A DNA stretch of 64,000 nucleotides from Sva-07 sp963752815. Lineage in GTDB: Bacteria; Actinomycetota; Acidimicrobiia; Acidimicrobiales; Ilumatobacteraceae. The stretch spans positions 251,130-315,129 of the forward strand of contig CAVVZI010000009.1 of the NCBI GenBank assembly GCA_963752815.1, written 5' to 3'. Each line of letters starts with the position of its first letter. Position 1 is the stretch's first letter. The translations under genes and the position numbers were made by a program. The notes below the pieces were generated by a model, which was not told the DNA's origin, did not search any database, and saw only the letters and a program-made list of their open reading frames with translations. Below are positions 27,870 to 37,671 of the stretch, piece after piece.

Positions 27870-29026
27870 TCAGCGCATTCGGCGCATGTGCACGCTCTGC
27901 ACGAGCCCGAACATCGCGAAGTACACGATGAGGCCGGAGCCGCCGTAGGAGATGAACGGCAGGGGCAATCCGGTGACAGGCATGATCCGCAGGGTCATCC
28001 CGATGTTCTGGAACGTCTGCCAGAGCATCATCGTGAACACGCCGGCACAGAGGTACGTGCCGAGCGGGTCGCGGGAGAGGTGGGCGATCCGCCAGATCCG
28101 CACGAGCGCGACCCCGAGGAGTCCGAGGACGACGGCACAGCCGACGAGACCGAACTGTTCCCCAACGGCGGCGAACGGGAAGTCGGCCCACATGACGGGA
28201 ATGTCGCGCCCGTTCGTCAGGGGGCCATGCAGCCACCCCTTCCCCCAGATGCCACCCGTGCCGATCGCCCGCATGGCGTTCTCGGCCTGGTAGGTGGCAT
28301 CGTTGCCGGTGTCCGACGGATTGAACAGGGCGCGGATGCGGGCGGCCTGGTAGTCGTTCACCAATCGTCCCGACGAAGGCCGCCAGGACCGTGGTGATCG
28401 ACAGGAACGTGATCAACACGATGTAGCGCGCCTTCGCTCCGGCCACGAGTAGCACACCCATCGCGACGGAAACGATGACGGAGGCTCCAGCCGAGGTCGG
28501 GCTGGATGATGACCAGGACCGCCGGCGCGCCGACGATCATCAGTCCGCCGAGGAACCGGGCGTACGACACCTCCTCGCTGCGCTCCTCGGCGAGGTACGC
28601 CGCGAGCATCAGCAAGGTGGTGAACTTCGCCATCTCGGCGGGCTGGAAGTTGAACGGGCCGAAGTCGAAGGAGATCTTGTCCTCCCCCGAGGCGACGCCG
28701 AGCAGGAACAGCAGCGTGAGGAGCACGAGCGTGAGCCCGTAGAGGAAGGCGGCGCGCTCCTTCCACCATTCGTAGTCGAACGACATGACGATCGACATGA
28801 CGATCACCGCCACGATCGCGAAGACGACCTGACGGGTGACGAACGCGTACGGGTCGGCGGCGATGCGGGTGCGCGACGCCGAGAACACGACGAACATCCC
28901 GAGGACGGTGAGCGCCGCCTGCGCGGACATCAGCACCCAGTCGATGTTGCGACTCGGATCCCCTGGGCTGGCGCCGATGTTCCCGAGCCCCGAATCCGGC
29001 TTGCGGGACAGGAACGAGGTGGCCAT
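27870..29026 (-). CDS. rodA: rod-shape SEDS glycosyltransferase RodA (two frame breaks)
   Basis: SEDS peptidoglycan polymerase, multi-helix inner membrane protein, partner of the PBP2 encoded just upstream. Visible in order: WVLMSAQAALTVLGMFVVFSAS (helix 1), GPFNFQPAEMAKFTTLLMLA, VIIQPDLGW, a break near 28480, GVLLVAGAKARYIVLITFLS, a break near 28366, then VNDYQAARIRALFNPSDTG, ENAMRAIGTGGIWGKGW, ADFPFAAVGEQFGLVG and GLPLPFISYGGSGLIVYFA. All SEDS signature segments are present in DNA. Loss of RodA would be severe in a rod-shaped cell, so the breaks are probably sequence errors. It starts 5 bases after mrdA stops. Confidence 0.9.
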
Positions 29027-29031
29027 GACCG

Positions 29032-31246
29032 CTACTCGACGCCCTTCGTGGCGGCGAACCGGCCGTTGAAGCAGTTCGTGTCGGTCAGGTGCTTCGGTTG
29101 GGCAGCGAGATCCGACGACGTGTCGAGCTGGTCGGACAGGACGACCGGGTCGGTGAAGGCGTCACCGGACAACTGCATGAACATGCATTTGACCACAGGC
29201 GCGGCGGCCTGGGAACCGTACCCGGCCTTCTCGAGGTAGGCGGTGACCGTGTACGGGCGCGTCGCGTCGGTGCTGAACGCGGCGAACGCCGACGAGTCGT
29301 TCCACGGATAGTTGCCCGCGCCCTGCGCCGTACCGGTCTTGCCGGCGAGCGGGATGTCGCTCGACGGGTAGCTGTAGAAGAGGTTCTCGCCGGTCGTGTG
29401 GTGGTACTGGTCGCTGGTGGTGCCCGGCCCGGAGATCACGCGCTTGCAGACCGTTGATGATCTCGTCGTGGATCTGTGTCGGCATCGGGATCTGCCGGAC
29501 CACTTCGCCGTCGGTGTTCGGATCCTCGGCGAGCCGCGCCTGTGACAGATCGGCGTAGCCGGACTCGTGGGCGTCGGGCACACCGGGCTGGTAGACCGCC
29601 ATGACGATCTCGGGCTTCATCACGAAGCCGCCGTTGGCGAGAGTGGAGTACCCCACGGCCAATTGCAGGGGCGATGCCGAGAGCAGACCCTGGCCGATCG
29701 CCAGCTGGACGTTGTCGCCGGTGAAGTAGTCCTGGCCCTCGTCCTCGCTGATCACGCCGAGGTCGGCATATTCCTTCTTCAGCGCCTTGTCGGGCACCGT
29801 TCCGTCGAACGCGAACGGCAGGTCGATCCCCGGGTCGGAACCGAAGCCGAACAACCGCACCTGCTCCTGGAGCACCGGGGCGTTGTTGTTCTGCGTCATC
29901 ATCAGCTCACCCAGGCGGTAGAAGAACGCGTCGCTCGACACCGCCAGCGCGGTTTCGACGTCGACGTTGCCGTAGACGCACGGCCGCTGCGTGCTCTCGC
30001 AGGTGGCGTTCTTGTACACACATCGGACGAGGCCCGAGTTGCACTTGTCCTCGGCCACCGACTCCATCGTGTAGCGCCCGGTGTCCTGGTAGTAGTCGTT
30101 CACACCGATCAGGCCGGTGTTGAGCGCGGCATACGCGGTGAACGGCTTGAAGGTCGAGCCGAGGTTGTAGCGGCCCTGGATCGCCCGGTTCGTCAGCGTC
30201 GAGGTGTCGGGATCGACCTTGCCGGTGACCGGGTCGACCACGGTCGGGAAGACCTTTTCGAACTTGCCGTCGCCGAGGTCGGATTCGAACCATCGGTTGT
30301 CGAAGGTCGGGTAGCTCGCCAGGGCGATGATGTGACCGTTCTGGTAGTTCTGGACGACCACGGCCCCCGCCGGTGCCTTGTAGGACACGTCGTCGGGGAA
30401 CCCGGGGAAGACGCGCGTCTCGAAGTTCGTCTCCGGGTCACCGGGGTTGTGCGCGACCTGCAGGCGGCGGGCCTCGAGCTGCGTCTCGAGCGCCTCCTCG
30501 GCGAACTGCTGCTGGTCGAGATCGATCGTCAGTTGGATGTCGTTGCCGTTGATCGCCGGGACACGGTTGACCTCACGGACGATCCGGCTCGCGTTGTCGA
30601 CCTCGTACGTGACGAAGCCCCACTTGCCGTGCAGTTCGTCCTCCATGCTCAGCTCGATGCCGAACTGGCCGACCCGTTCGTTCAGGTAGTAACCGGCCGA
30701 GGTGTACGCGTCCTTCGTGTCGGCCGTGATGCGGCCCATGTAGCCGACCACGTGGCTGGCGAGCGGCGCGTACGGATACACGCGGCGCGACTGCTCCTCG
30801 ATCGACACGCCGGGCAGGTCCTCGACGCGTTCTTGGATCGCGGTCGCCGTGCGTTCGTCGACGTCCTCGGCCACGGGCATCGGCAGGAACGGGCTGTACA
30901 CCTGGCTCTGGAAGCGCGCTTCCATGTCCTCGACGGGCACGTTGATCCAGCCCGACAGGCGCCGGAAGATCTCGGCGCGGTCCTTGTCGCGGCGCAGCAC
31001 CGACCAGTCGACCGCCACGGTGAGCACGCGCTGGTTGTCGGCCATGACGCGACCGTCGGCATCGAAGATCCGGCCACGTTCGGGCAGCAACGGGACCGTG
31101 CGCAGCTTGGTGGTGTTCACCTTCTGCTGGAGCGCCTCCTGCTCGACGGTCTGCAGGAACCAGAGGCGGGCACCGATGAGGCCGAACAACAGGGTGCCGA
31201 CGAGCGCGAGCACGCCTAACCGAGTTGCCCGCTTGTCGATGGCCAT
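29032..31246 (-). CDS. mrdA: penicillin-binding protein 2 (frame broken near 29445)
   Basis: Transpeptidase of the elongasome. One N-terminal membrane helix (LGVLALVGTLLFGLIGARLW), a dimerisation domain, then the transpeptidase motifs: GSTFKPFTAY (SxxK, Ser near residue 364), SSDAFFY (SxN-type) near 436 and KTGTAQ near 635 after the frame break. The break is one extra C before AAGCGCGTGATC; the tail KRVISGPGTTSDQ onward is intact. Oddity: just before SSD there is a loop with four Cys (KCNSGLVRCVYKNATCESTQ and the following RPC), probably disulfide-bonded outside the cell. ATG 31246 was chosen; ATG 31255 is possible. 197 bases without a visible gene separate it from mreD. Confidence 0.92.
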
Positions 31247-31443
31247 CGAAACCATGTTACAAACGTGTTGCGACGAACCTCGGGCAACGACAACCGCCAC
31301 ACCTGCCCCTTACATCCGAGTGTCACATCCGAGTATCGGGGCTCGAACGGCGTCACTCACGCCGGCGAGGGAAGCGCAGCGACGAGCCGGAGCGAGGCCG
31401 ACCTACGCTCGACACGCAGCCGAGTTCCGTGAGGCCTCGCAAA

Positions 31444-31983
31444 TCAGATGGGCGTTTCGGCGATGGGTTGCTTCCACTCGGGCGTCTTCACGCGCAGACA
31501 CCAGCGGGCGAGCGGAATCATGATCGGGCTGAGCAGGGCCCCGGCGGCCGCCATCACCGGCACGATCACGTACAGGTCGGTCGTGAACGGATGCGCCTCG
31601 CCGATGAACACCCGTACGAGCGGCACGGTCAGCACCCCCGCCGCGGTGCCGAGTGCGACGAACAGCGCCCCGAGCCACCACTGCGGGTCAGCAGCGATGA
31701 GCGCCAGCAGACCGGCAACGGCACCGGCGACGGTCATCGCGATCGCCGTCGACCCGAGCGGTGTTCCCTCCGCGAGGTCGAACATGATCCCCAGCACGAA
31801 GCCGAAGAGCGCACCGCGCTCGCTCCCACCAGCCACGCCGGCCGCGGCCGACGCGATCATCATGATCTCGATCACGACCCCGGCGACCTTGTAGTCGACG
31901 AACACCGTCCGTTGGACGGCGAGCAGGATGAGGCCCACCGGGATGATCCGAAGGAGCGGGCCTTGGACGAGTGCCGCCAGCAC
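31444..31983 (-). CDS. mreD: rod-shape membrane protein MreD
   Basis: 179 residues, strongly hydrophobic with about five to six helices (IIPVGLILLAVQRTVF, LFGFVLGIMFDLAEGTPLGS, VAGAVAGLLALIAAD). The motif GFVLGIMFDLAEGTPLG is the conserved MreD core. GTG start. It acts in the membrane complex linking MreB and MreC to PBP2 and RodA. Four bases after the mreC stop, so translated from the same message. Confidence 0.9.
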   Translation of the reverse strand: MLAALVQGPLLRIIPVGLILLAVQRTVFVDYKVAGVVIEIMMIASAAAGVAGGSERGALFGFVLGIMFDLAEGTPLGSTAIAMTVAGAVAGLLALIAADPQWWLGALFVALGTAAGVLTVPLVRVFIGEAHPFTTDLYVIVPVMAAAGALLSPIMIPLARWCLRVKTPEWKQPIAETPI

Positions 31984-31987
31984 GGCG

Positions 31988-33229
31988 TTACGGCTGCTCG
32001 ACTTCGGACAACGGCTTGTAGATCACGACCCGCACGAAGTTGAGGCGCGTCAGATCAGCGTTGAGTTCCACGTCGAGCAGCGGTCCACCCGAGCCGGGCC
32101 GGTCCGCCCGGTTGGCGACGCGGCCGACCGGGATCCCGGGCGGCGCCAGGCTCTCGGAGCCGCCGGCGGTCTCCACGAGGTCGCCCACCTGGAGTTCGGC
32201 GAGCGACGGGTTGTCCTGCACGAATCGGATCTGCGGCAGCAGCCGTGCGCCGCGACCCTCGAGCGACCCGTATTCCTTGCGCACCACGACGGGTTCGGTG
32301 GTGGTCGTCGTGACACCGGCGGCCGCTTCGGCTGCGGCCGCCTCTGCGGCCGCTGCGGCCGCCGCCGCGGCGTCGGCCTCCGCCTGCGCGGCGAGCGCGG
32401 TCAACACCTCCGCCGGGATCGGTTCGCCGGTCACGGGGTCGATGAAGCTCGGAACAGACTCGGTGGTCGCTCCGGGCAGCGTCGTGTCGGGCGTCGGCGG
32501 GCCGGTCGGCAACTCCGAGCCGGCGGCCACCGTCGTGGTCGGAGCAGACGGATCGCCGACCGGCACGGTCGTGGAGGTCGTCGTGGTACTCGTCGCGTCG
32601 GAGATCTGCTCGGGAGTCAGCCCGGACGGTGACGTCGTGACGGTCTCGTCACCGGTGGCGGCCTGGTCGGGGCCCGCGGTGACCGTGACGCCGACGGCGT
32701 AGCGAGGATCGGTGACGAGCATCACCCGGGCGCTCGTCTCGGTGACGCTCGTGACCTTGCCGATGAGCCCGGCCTGGTTCACCACCGGCATACCGACCTC
32801 GATGCCGCTGCGCCGACCCTTGTTGATCTCGATGATCTGGTCGATGTTGTTCGCCGCCCCACCGACCACCTGGGCGAGTTCGGTGGGGATCCCGGCGAGC
32901 GCCGGCAGGTTGTTGAGCGCCAGGATCTCCTGGGCCTGCAGCACCGCCGCCTCGCCCGACACCTGGGTGCCGATCAACCGGTCGACCTCCTCCTGCAGGG
33001 CTTCGTTCTCCTGCTCGAGGTCGTTGTAGTTGACGATCCCGTTCCACGCCCGCTCGACGGGGCTGGCGACCACACCGACGGCCGAGTCGATCGGATCGAT
33101 CACCACGGCCATGACGTCGCGGGCACGATCGACCGCCGGGTTGCCCCGGAGATCGAGCGTCAGCAGCAGCGCCGACGTGAGGATCAGCGCGAGGATGACT
33201 CGTCGGCGACCGACGGAGTAGATGGCCAT
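31988..33229 (-). CDS. mreC: rod-shape protein MreC with a long low-complexity insertion
   Basis: 413 residues, longer than the usual 270-320. N-terminal anchor (RRVILALILTSALLLTLDLR), coiled coil (NDLEQENEALQEEVDRLIG), then beta-domains: AQVVGGAANNIDQIIEINKG, GMPVVNQAGLIGKVTSV, TDPRYAVGVTV. Between about residues 188 and 315 the core is interrupted by a Thr/Ser/Pro stretch (SDATSTTTTSTTVPVG) and an Ala-rich helix (ADAAAAAAAAAEAAAAEAAA). The fold resumes at EYGSLEGRGARLLPQIRFVQ and GDLVETAGGSESLAPPGIPV. It organises the elongation complex in the periplasm or wall zone. 31 bases after mreB. Confidence 0.92.
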   Translation of the reverse strand: MAIYSVGRRRVILALILTSALLLTLDLRGNPAVDRARDVMAVVIDPIDSAVGVVASPVERAWNGIVNYNDLEQENEALQEEVDRLIGTQVSGEAAVLQAQEILALNNLPALAGIPTELAQVVGGAANNIDQIIEINKGRRSGIEVGMPVVNQAGLIGKVTSVTETSARVMLVTDPRYAVGVTVTAGPDQAATGDETVTTSPSGLTPEQISDATSTTTTSTTVPVGDPSAPTTTVAAGSELPTGPPTPDTTLPGATTESVPSFIDPVTGEPIPAEVLTALAAQAEADAAAAAAAAAEAAAAEAAAGVTTTTTEPVVVRKEYGSLEGRGARLLPQIRFVQDNPSLAELQVGDLVETAGGSESLAPPGIPVGRVANRADRPGSGGPLLDVELNADLTRLNFVRVVIYKPLSEVEQP

Positions 33230-33260
33230 CAGCGTTGTCGAGGGACCGGACGAGCGAGCG

Positions 33261-34295
33261 TCAGTCCTCGCCGCCGAGCGACATCAGGCCGCGCATGGCG
33301 TCGATGTTCTCGAGCGCCCGCCCAGAACCGATCACCACGCTGTACAACGGCTCGTTGGCGATACGGATCGGCATGCCGGTCTCGTGCGCCAGTCGTTGCT
33401 CGAGGCCGAGGAGCAATGCCCCGCCACCGGTGACGGTGATGCCGTCTTCCATGATGTCGGCGGCCAGTTCCGGCGGCGTCTTGTCGAGCGTCGTCTTCAC
33501 GGCGTCAACGATGGCAGAGATCGGCTCGGCGATGGCCTCGCGGATGTGTTCGGTGGTGATCTCGACCGTGCGGGGCAGCCCGGAGATCAGATCGCGACCG
33601 CGGATGTCGGCGGTGAGCTCCAGGTCGAGCGGCCAGGCCGAGCCCATCTGGATCTTGATCTCCTCGGAGGTGCGTTCGCCGATGGCGAGCGAGAACTCCT
33701 TCTTCACGTACTGCAGGATCGCCTCGTCGAGTTCGTCCCCGGCCACGCGGACCGACTGCGCGGTGACGATGCCACCGAGCGAGATGACCGCGACCTCGGT
33801 GGTGCCACCGCCGATGTCGACGATCATGTTCCCCGACGGCTCGTGCACGGGCAGGTCGGCGCCGATCGCCGCGGCCATCGGCTCTTCGATGATGTGGACG
33901 GGCTTGCGGGCGCCGGCGTACTCGGCCGCGTCCTGCACGGCGCGCTGTTCCACGCCGGTGATGCCCGAGGGCACGCAGATGACCATCCGGGGCTTGCTCC
34001 ACTTCGACGCGTGCACCTTCTGGATGAAGTAGCGCAGCATCTTCTCGCACACCTCGAAGTCGGCGATGACGCCGTCTTTCAGCGGCCGGATCGCCTTGAT
34101 GTGGTTGGGCGTCCGACCCATCATCCGCTTGGCCTCGAGGCCGACGGCGACGGGCCGACCGTCGTTGGCGTTGATCGCGACGACCGACGGTTCGTCGAGC
34201 ACGACGCCGTGACCACGGACGTAGATCAGCGTGTTGGCGGTGCCCAGATCGATCGCGAGATCGCGGCCGAGGCTGAGTGGGTTGTTGCGGGCCAT
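33261..34295 (-). CDS. mreB: actin-like rod-shape protein MreB
   Basis: 344 residues. ATPase landmarks: phosphate-1 LAIDLGTANTLIYVRGHG, VAVGLEAKRMMGRTP, phosphate-2 IVDIGGGTTEVAVISLGG, adenosine site GITVTGGGALLLGLEQRL. N-terminus MARNNPLSLGRDLAIDL carries a short amphipathic-like extension. It polymerises under the membrane and guides lateral wall synthesis. First gene of the mreB-mreC-mreD run; the presence of the full set argues for a rod-shaped cell, or for a cell that has kept the elongasome. Confidence 0.97.
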   Translation of the reverse strand: MARNNPLSLGRDLAIDLGTANTLIYVRGHGVVLDEPSVVAINANDGRPVAVGLEAKRMMGRTPNHIKAIRPLKDGVIADFEVCEKMLRYFIQKVHASKWSKPRMVICVPSGITGVEQRAVQDAAEYAGARKPVHIIEEPMAAAIGADLPVHEPSGNMIVDIGGGTTEVAVISLGGIVTAQSVRVAGDELDEAILQYVKKEFSLAIGERTSEEIKIQMGSAWPLDLELTADIRGRDLISGLPRTVEITTEHIREAIAEPISAIVDAVKTTLDKTPPELAADIMEDGITVTGGGALLLGLEQRLAHETGMPIRIANEPLYSVVIGSGRALENIDAMRGLMSLGGED

Positions 34296-34402
34296 CGCTG
34301 GCCATCCTTTGCGAGTTCTGTCGAATCGTCCCAGCGGAACGAGCGGTCCGGCACGTCACGACGCTTCACGTCAACCGTGCCAGGAACCGAGTTCCTGGAA
34401 TG

Positions 34403-34813
34403 TTACAGATTCGGGAAGAAAATCCCGATCTCGCGCGTCGCCGAAGCCAGGGAATCGCTGCCGTGCACCAGATTCTCGGTGAACAGGATGCCGAGATCGC
34501 CACGGATCGTGCCCGGCGCCGCGGTGCGCGGGTTGGTGGCGCCCATCATCGCGCGCACGACCTCCCACGTGTCCTCCGGCCCTTCGACCACCATCGCCAC
34601 GACCGGTCCGCGGCTCATGAACGCGACGAGGTCGTCGTAGAAGCCCTTGCCGACGTGCTCTTCGTAGTGCCGGGCGAGCGTGTCGGTGTCGAGTTGACGC
34701 AGCTCCATCGCCACGACGTCGAGGTTCTTCGCCTCGATCCGCGACACGATCGAACCGACGAGCTTGCGCTCCACGGCATCGGGCTTCAACAGGACCAGCG
34801 TGCGATCAGACAT
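34403..34813 (-). CDS. ndk: nucleoside diphosphate kinase
   Basis: 136 residues. RTLVLLKPDAVERKLVG start motif, AMMGATNPRTAAPGTIRGDL nucleotide-binding region and catalytic His117 in ENLVHGSDS. It moves the gamma phosphate from ATP to other nucleoside diphosphates through a phospho-His intermediate. Sits between folC and mreB on the same strand, as in many actinobacteria. Confidence 0.97.
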   Translation of the reverse strand: MSDRTLVLLKPDAVERKLVGSIVSRIEAKNLDVVAMELRQLDTDTLARHYEEHVGKGFYDDLVAFMSRGPVVAMVVEGPEDTWEVVRAMMGATNPRTAAPGTIRGDLGILFTENLVHGSDSLASATREIGIFFPNL

Positions 34814-34838
34814 GGCCGAGCAACCTACCGCCCCCCCA

Positions 34839-34880
34839 TCCCGAAAAATGTTGGGATGTGCCCGCTGACCGGGCCGGGAC
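34839..34880. repeat. Half-copy of the ndk-folC hairpin
   Basis: CCGAAAAATGTTGGGATGTG with the following GCCCG-CTGAC-CGGGCC resembles the left arm and apical stem of the element at 34913-34965 but lacks the matching right arm. Probably a degraded copy. Confidence 0.45.
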
Positions 34881-34912
34881 CCGCACAGAATCGCCGTCGC
34901 CGAGCGTCCCGT

Positions 34913-34965
34913 CCGAAATTTGTTGAGATCAGCCCGCCCACCGGGCCGATCTCAACAAATTTCGG
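34913..34965. terminator. 18-bp-stem hairpin between folC and ndk
   Basis: CCGAAATTTGTTGAGATC pairs perfectly with GATCTCAACAAATTTCGG; after one mismatch an upper stem GCCCG/CGGGC closes on CCCAC. It begins just downstream of the folC stop (minus strand), so it can end or trim the folC message before ndk. Confidence 0.7.
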
Positions 34966-34971
34966 GATGGC

Positions 34972-36264
34972 TCAGTTGGCGATGCGTTGGAGGACGGGGC
35001 GGGCGGCGCCGACGGTGTAGAGGCTGCCGGTGACGAGGATCGCGTCGTCGCCGTCGGCGTACTCCATCGCCCGTCCGCAGGCTGCCTCGACCGAGTCGAA
35101 CACCGCGACGTTGTCACAGCCGAGGCGGCGGGCGGCTTCGGCGACGTCGACGGCGGGGACGCCGCGCGGCGACGGCGCCGTGCAGGCGAACACGATGTCG
35201 AACTCGTCGGCCCGCAACGCGGCGAGCATCTCCGCCGGGTCGCGCAACGTGCCGACCACGAGGATGCGACGACCGTCGGGATTGAAGTCCTCGAAGAACA
35301 CGCCGGCACACGTGTCGGCACCGGCGGGGTTGTGGGCGCCGTCGACGATCACGAGCGGCTGATGACCGAGCACCTCGAACCGGCCGGGCATGACGACCTC
35401 GCCGAACCCCTCCATCACCACGTCGAGGGCGAGCGGGGCGGCGAAGAACGTCTCCACGGCCGTCAGCGCCAGGATGGCGTTGTCGCCCTGGTGCCCGCCG
35501 TGCAACGGCAGGTAGACGTCGGGATAGATCGTCGTCGGTGTGCGGAGGTCGAGCAGGCGACCACCGACCGCGAGGCGGCTGCTCGTCGTCTCGAAGTCGA
35601 TGCCGCGGACGAGCATGGTCGCGGCACCGGCATCACCGAAGATGTCGACCAGTTCCGGATCGGTCTCCCCGACGATCGCCGCCGACGTCGGCTTGATGAT
35701 GCCGGCCTTCTCGCGGGCGATGTCGCCGAGCGTCGGGCCGGCGAACTCGGTGTGGTCCATCCCGATGTTGGTGATGATGGCCACGTCGGCGGTGGCGACG
35801 TTCGTGGCGTCCCACCGGCCGAGGAGGCCGACCTCGAGCACCATGACGTCGACCGCCACGTCGGCGAACCAGCGGAACGCCGACGCCGTGAGGATCTCGA
35901 AGTAGCTCGGGCGGATGCCGACCAGCAACTCGAGGTCGGCGATCGCGGCGATCTGCTCGGCCAACTCGTCGTCGGGGATCGGCTCGCCGTTGCGTGAGAT
36001 CCGCTCGTTGACGCGTTCCAGGTGCGGGCTGGTGTAGGTGCCGACCGTCAGGCCCGACGCCACCAGCAACCGCGAGATCATCTGGGCCGTCGAACCCTTG
36101 CCGTTGGTGCCCGTGACGTGGATGACCGGGGCGGCGTTCTGCGGATCACCCATCGCGGCGCAGAACGTGGTGATCGCCTCGAGCGAGGGCGACTCGATGC
36201 GACCGGTCGTGTCGTACGAGGCGTGATCGTCGAGGTAGGCGAGCGCCGCGTGGAAGTCGATCAT
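34972..36264 (-). CDS. folC: folylpolyglutamate synthase / dihydrofolate synthase
   Basis: 430 residues from MIDFHAALAYLDDH; a GTG two codons upstream (36270) is an alternative. Mur-ligase fold: P-loop VIHVTGTNGKGSTAQMISR, YTSPHLERVNERI, GLLGRWDATNV, NIGMDHTEFAGPTLGDIAREKAGIIK with the metal-binding His, and C-terminal VDGAHNPAGAD. It adds glutamate to dihydropteroate and extends the polyglutamate tail of folates. With folB-folK and the FolP2-like gene 25 kb away it supplies the folate pathway. It lies directly after clpX, where other actinobacteria often have valS between the two. Confidence 0.96.
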   Translation of the reverse strand: MIDFHAALAYLDDHASYDTTGRIESPSLEAITTFCAAMGDPQNAAPVIHVTGTNGKGSTAQMISRLLVASGLTVGTYTSPHLERVNERISRNGEPIPDDELAEQIAAIADLELLVGIRPSYFEILTASAFRWFADVAVDVMVLEVGLLGRWDATNVATADVAIITNIGMDHTEFAGPTLGDIAREKAGIIKPTSAAIVGETDPELVDIFGDAGAATMLVRGIDFETTSSRLAVGGRLLDLRTPTTIYPDVYLPLHGGHQGDNAILALTAVETFFAAPLALDVVMEGFGEVVMPGRFEVLGHQPLVIVDGAHNPAGADTCAGVFFEDFNPDGRRILVVGTLRDPAEMLAALRADEFDIVFACTAPSPRGVPAVDVAEAARRLGCDNVAVFDSVEAACGRAMEYADGDDAILVTGSLYTVGAARPVLQRIAN

Positions 36265-36292
36265 GAGCACATCGCGTCCGGGAACCGGAAGG

Positions 36293-37570
36293 TCAGGATG
36301 CGGCTTTGCGCTGGCGTGCCGGTACGCGGGGCACGAGCGTCGGGTTCACTCGATCGTTCACGGTTTCGGCATCGATGACGACCTTGCCGATGTCGGTCCG
36401 GCCCGGCAGGTCGTACATGGTGTTCAGCAGCACTTCTTCCATGATCGCCCGCAGCCCGCGAGCGCCGGTGCCGCGCAGCAACGCCTGGTCGGCGACCGCC
36501 TCGAGACCGTCGGGCGTGAACTCGAGTTCGACGTCTTCGAAGCTGAACACCTTGGCGTACTGCTTGACCAGGCTGTTCTTGGGCTCGGAGAGGATCTTGA
36601 CCAGCGCCTCGCGGTCGAGGGAGCCGACCGCCCCGATCATCGGGAGCCGGCCGATGAACTCGGGGATCATGCCGAACTTCACGAGGTCTTCGGGCAGCAC
36701 CTGGGCGAACAGCTCACCGGCGTCGCGGTCGATGCGGGAGCGGACGGTGCCGTTGAACCCGACGCCCTTGTGCCCGATGCGCTGTTCGATGATCGATTCG
36801 AGCCCGGCGAACGCCCCACCGAGGATGAACAACACGTTCGTCGTGTCGATCTGGATGAACTCCTGGTGCGGATGCTTGCGCCCGCCCTGCGGCGGCACCG
36901 AGGCCTGCGTGCCCTCGAGGATCTTCAACAGCGCCTGCTGCACGCCTTCGCCCGACACGTCACGGGTGATCGAGGGGTTCTCGCTCTTGCGGGCGACCTT
37001 GTCGATCTCGTCGATGTAGACGATGCCGGTCTCGGCCCGCTTGACGTCGAAGTCGGCGGCCTGGATGAGCTTCAGCAGGATGTTCTCGACGTCCTCACCG
37101 ACGTAGCCGGCCTCGGTGAGTGCGGTCGCGTCGGCGACCGCGAACGGCACGTTCAACTGGCGGGCGAGCGTCTGCGCGAGGTGGGTCTTGCCGCAGCCGG
37201 TCGGGCCGAGCAGCAGGATGTTCGACTTGGCGAGTTCGACCTCGTCGCGCCGGCCGACCGTGGTGGCCTGGTTCTGGTACTGGATCCGCCGGTAGTGGTT
37301 GTACACGGCGACGGAGAGGATCTTCTTGGCGTCGTCCTGGCCGACCACGTAGTCGTCGAGGAACGCCCGGACCTCACGGGGGTTGGGCAGGTTGTCGAAG
37401 GTCAGCTCGGCCGTCTCGGTGAGCTCCTCTTCGATGATCTCGTTGCAGAGCTCGATGCACTCGTCACAGATGTAGACACCCGGACCGGCGATCAGCTTCT
37501 TGACCTGCTTCTGCGACTTGCCGCAGAACGAGCATTTCAAGAGTTCGCCGGTGTCACCGAATTTGGCCAC
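36293..37570 (-). CDS. clpX: ATP-dependent Clp protease ATPase subunit ClpX
   Basis: 425 residues. N-terminal zinc-binding domain with four Cys (LLKCSFCGKSQKQV, YICDECIELC). AAA+ module: Walker A LLLGPTGCGKTHLAQ, Walker B GIVYIDEIDKVARKSE, pore loop of the GYVGEDVEN type, sensor-2 GTGARGLRAIMEE. It unfolds tagged proteins and feeds them to ClpP, encoded 102 bases upstream on the same strand. The ClpP-docking loop IGF-equivalent reads HKGVGFNG. Confidence 0.97.
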   Translation of the reverse strand: MAKFGDTGELLKCSFCGKSQKQVKKLIAGPGVYICDECIELCNEIIEEELTETAELTFDNLPNPREVRAFLDDYVVGQDDAKKILSVAVYNHYRRIQYQNQATTVGRRDEVELAKSNILLLGPTGCGKTHLAQTLARQLNVPFAVADATALTEAGYVGEDVENILLKLIQAADFDVKRAETGIVYIDEIDKVARKSENPSITRDVSGEGVQQALLKILEGTQASVPPQGGRKHPHQEFIQIDTTNVLFILGGAFAGLESIIEQRIGHKGVGFNGTVRSRIDRDAGELFAQVLPEDLVKFGMIPEFIGRLPMIGAVGSLDREALVKILSEPKNSLVKQYAKVFSFEDVELEFTPDGLEAVADQALLRGTGARGLRAIMEEVLLNTMYDLPGRTDIGKVVIDAETVNDRVNPTLVPRVPARQRKAAS

Positions 37571-37671
37571 TCTGGATCCCCCTCTGCTCGTTCCTGTTCG
37601 TTCGGTTCATGGAGTCCGACAGTGTGTCGCACTCCCTTTCCGGATCGGTGGATCCGGCGGACTCGGCTCGC

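Noticed and set aside
29567..31219. 550-residue plus-strand open frame
   Set aside because: Antisense of mrdA.
27870..31246. rodA and mrdA as pseudogenes
   Set aside because: All catalytic and signature segments persist on both sides of single-base breaks, and eight or more other genes show the same kind of break.
31247..31443. Possible gene in the mreD-mrdA gap
   Set aside because: Only short Arg-rich frames without ribosome site or motif; treated as non-coding.
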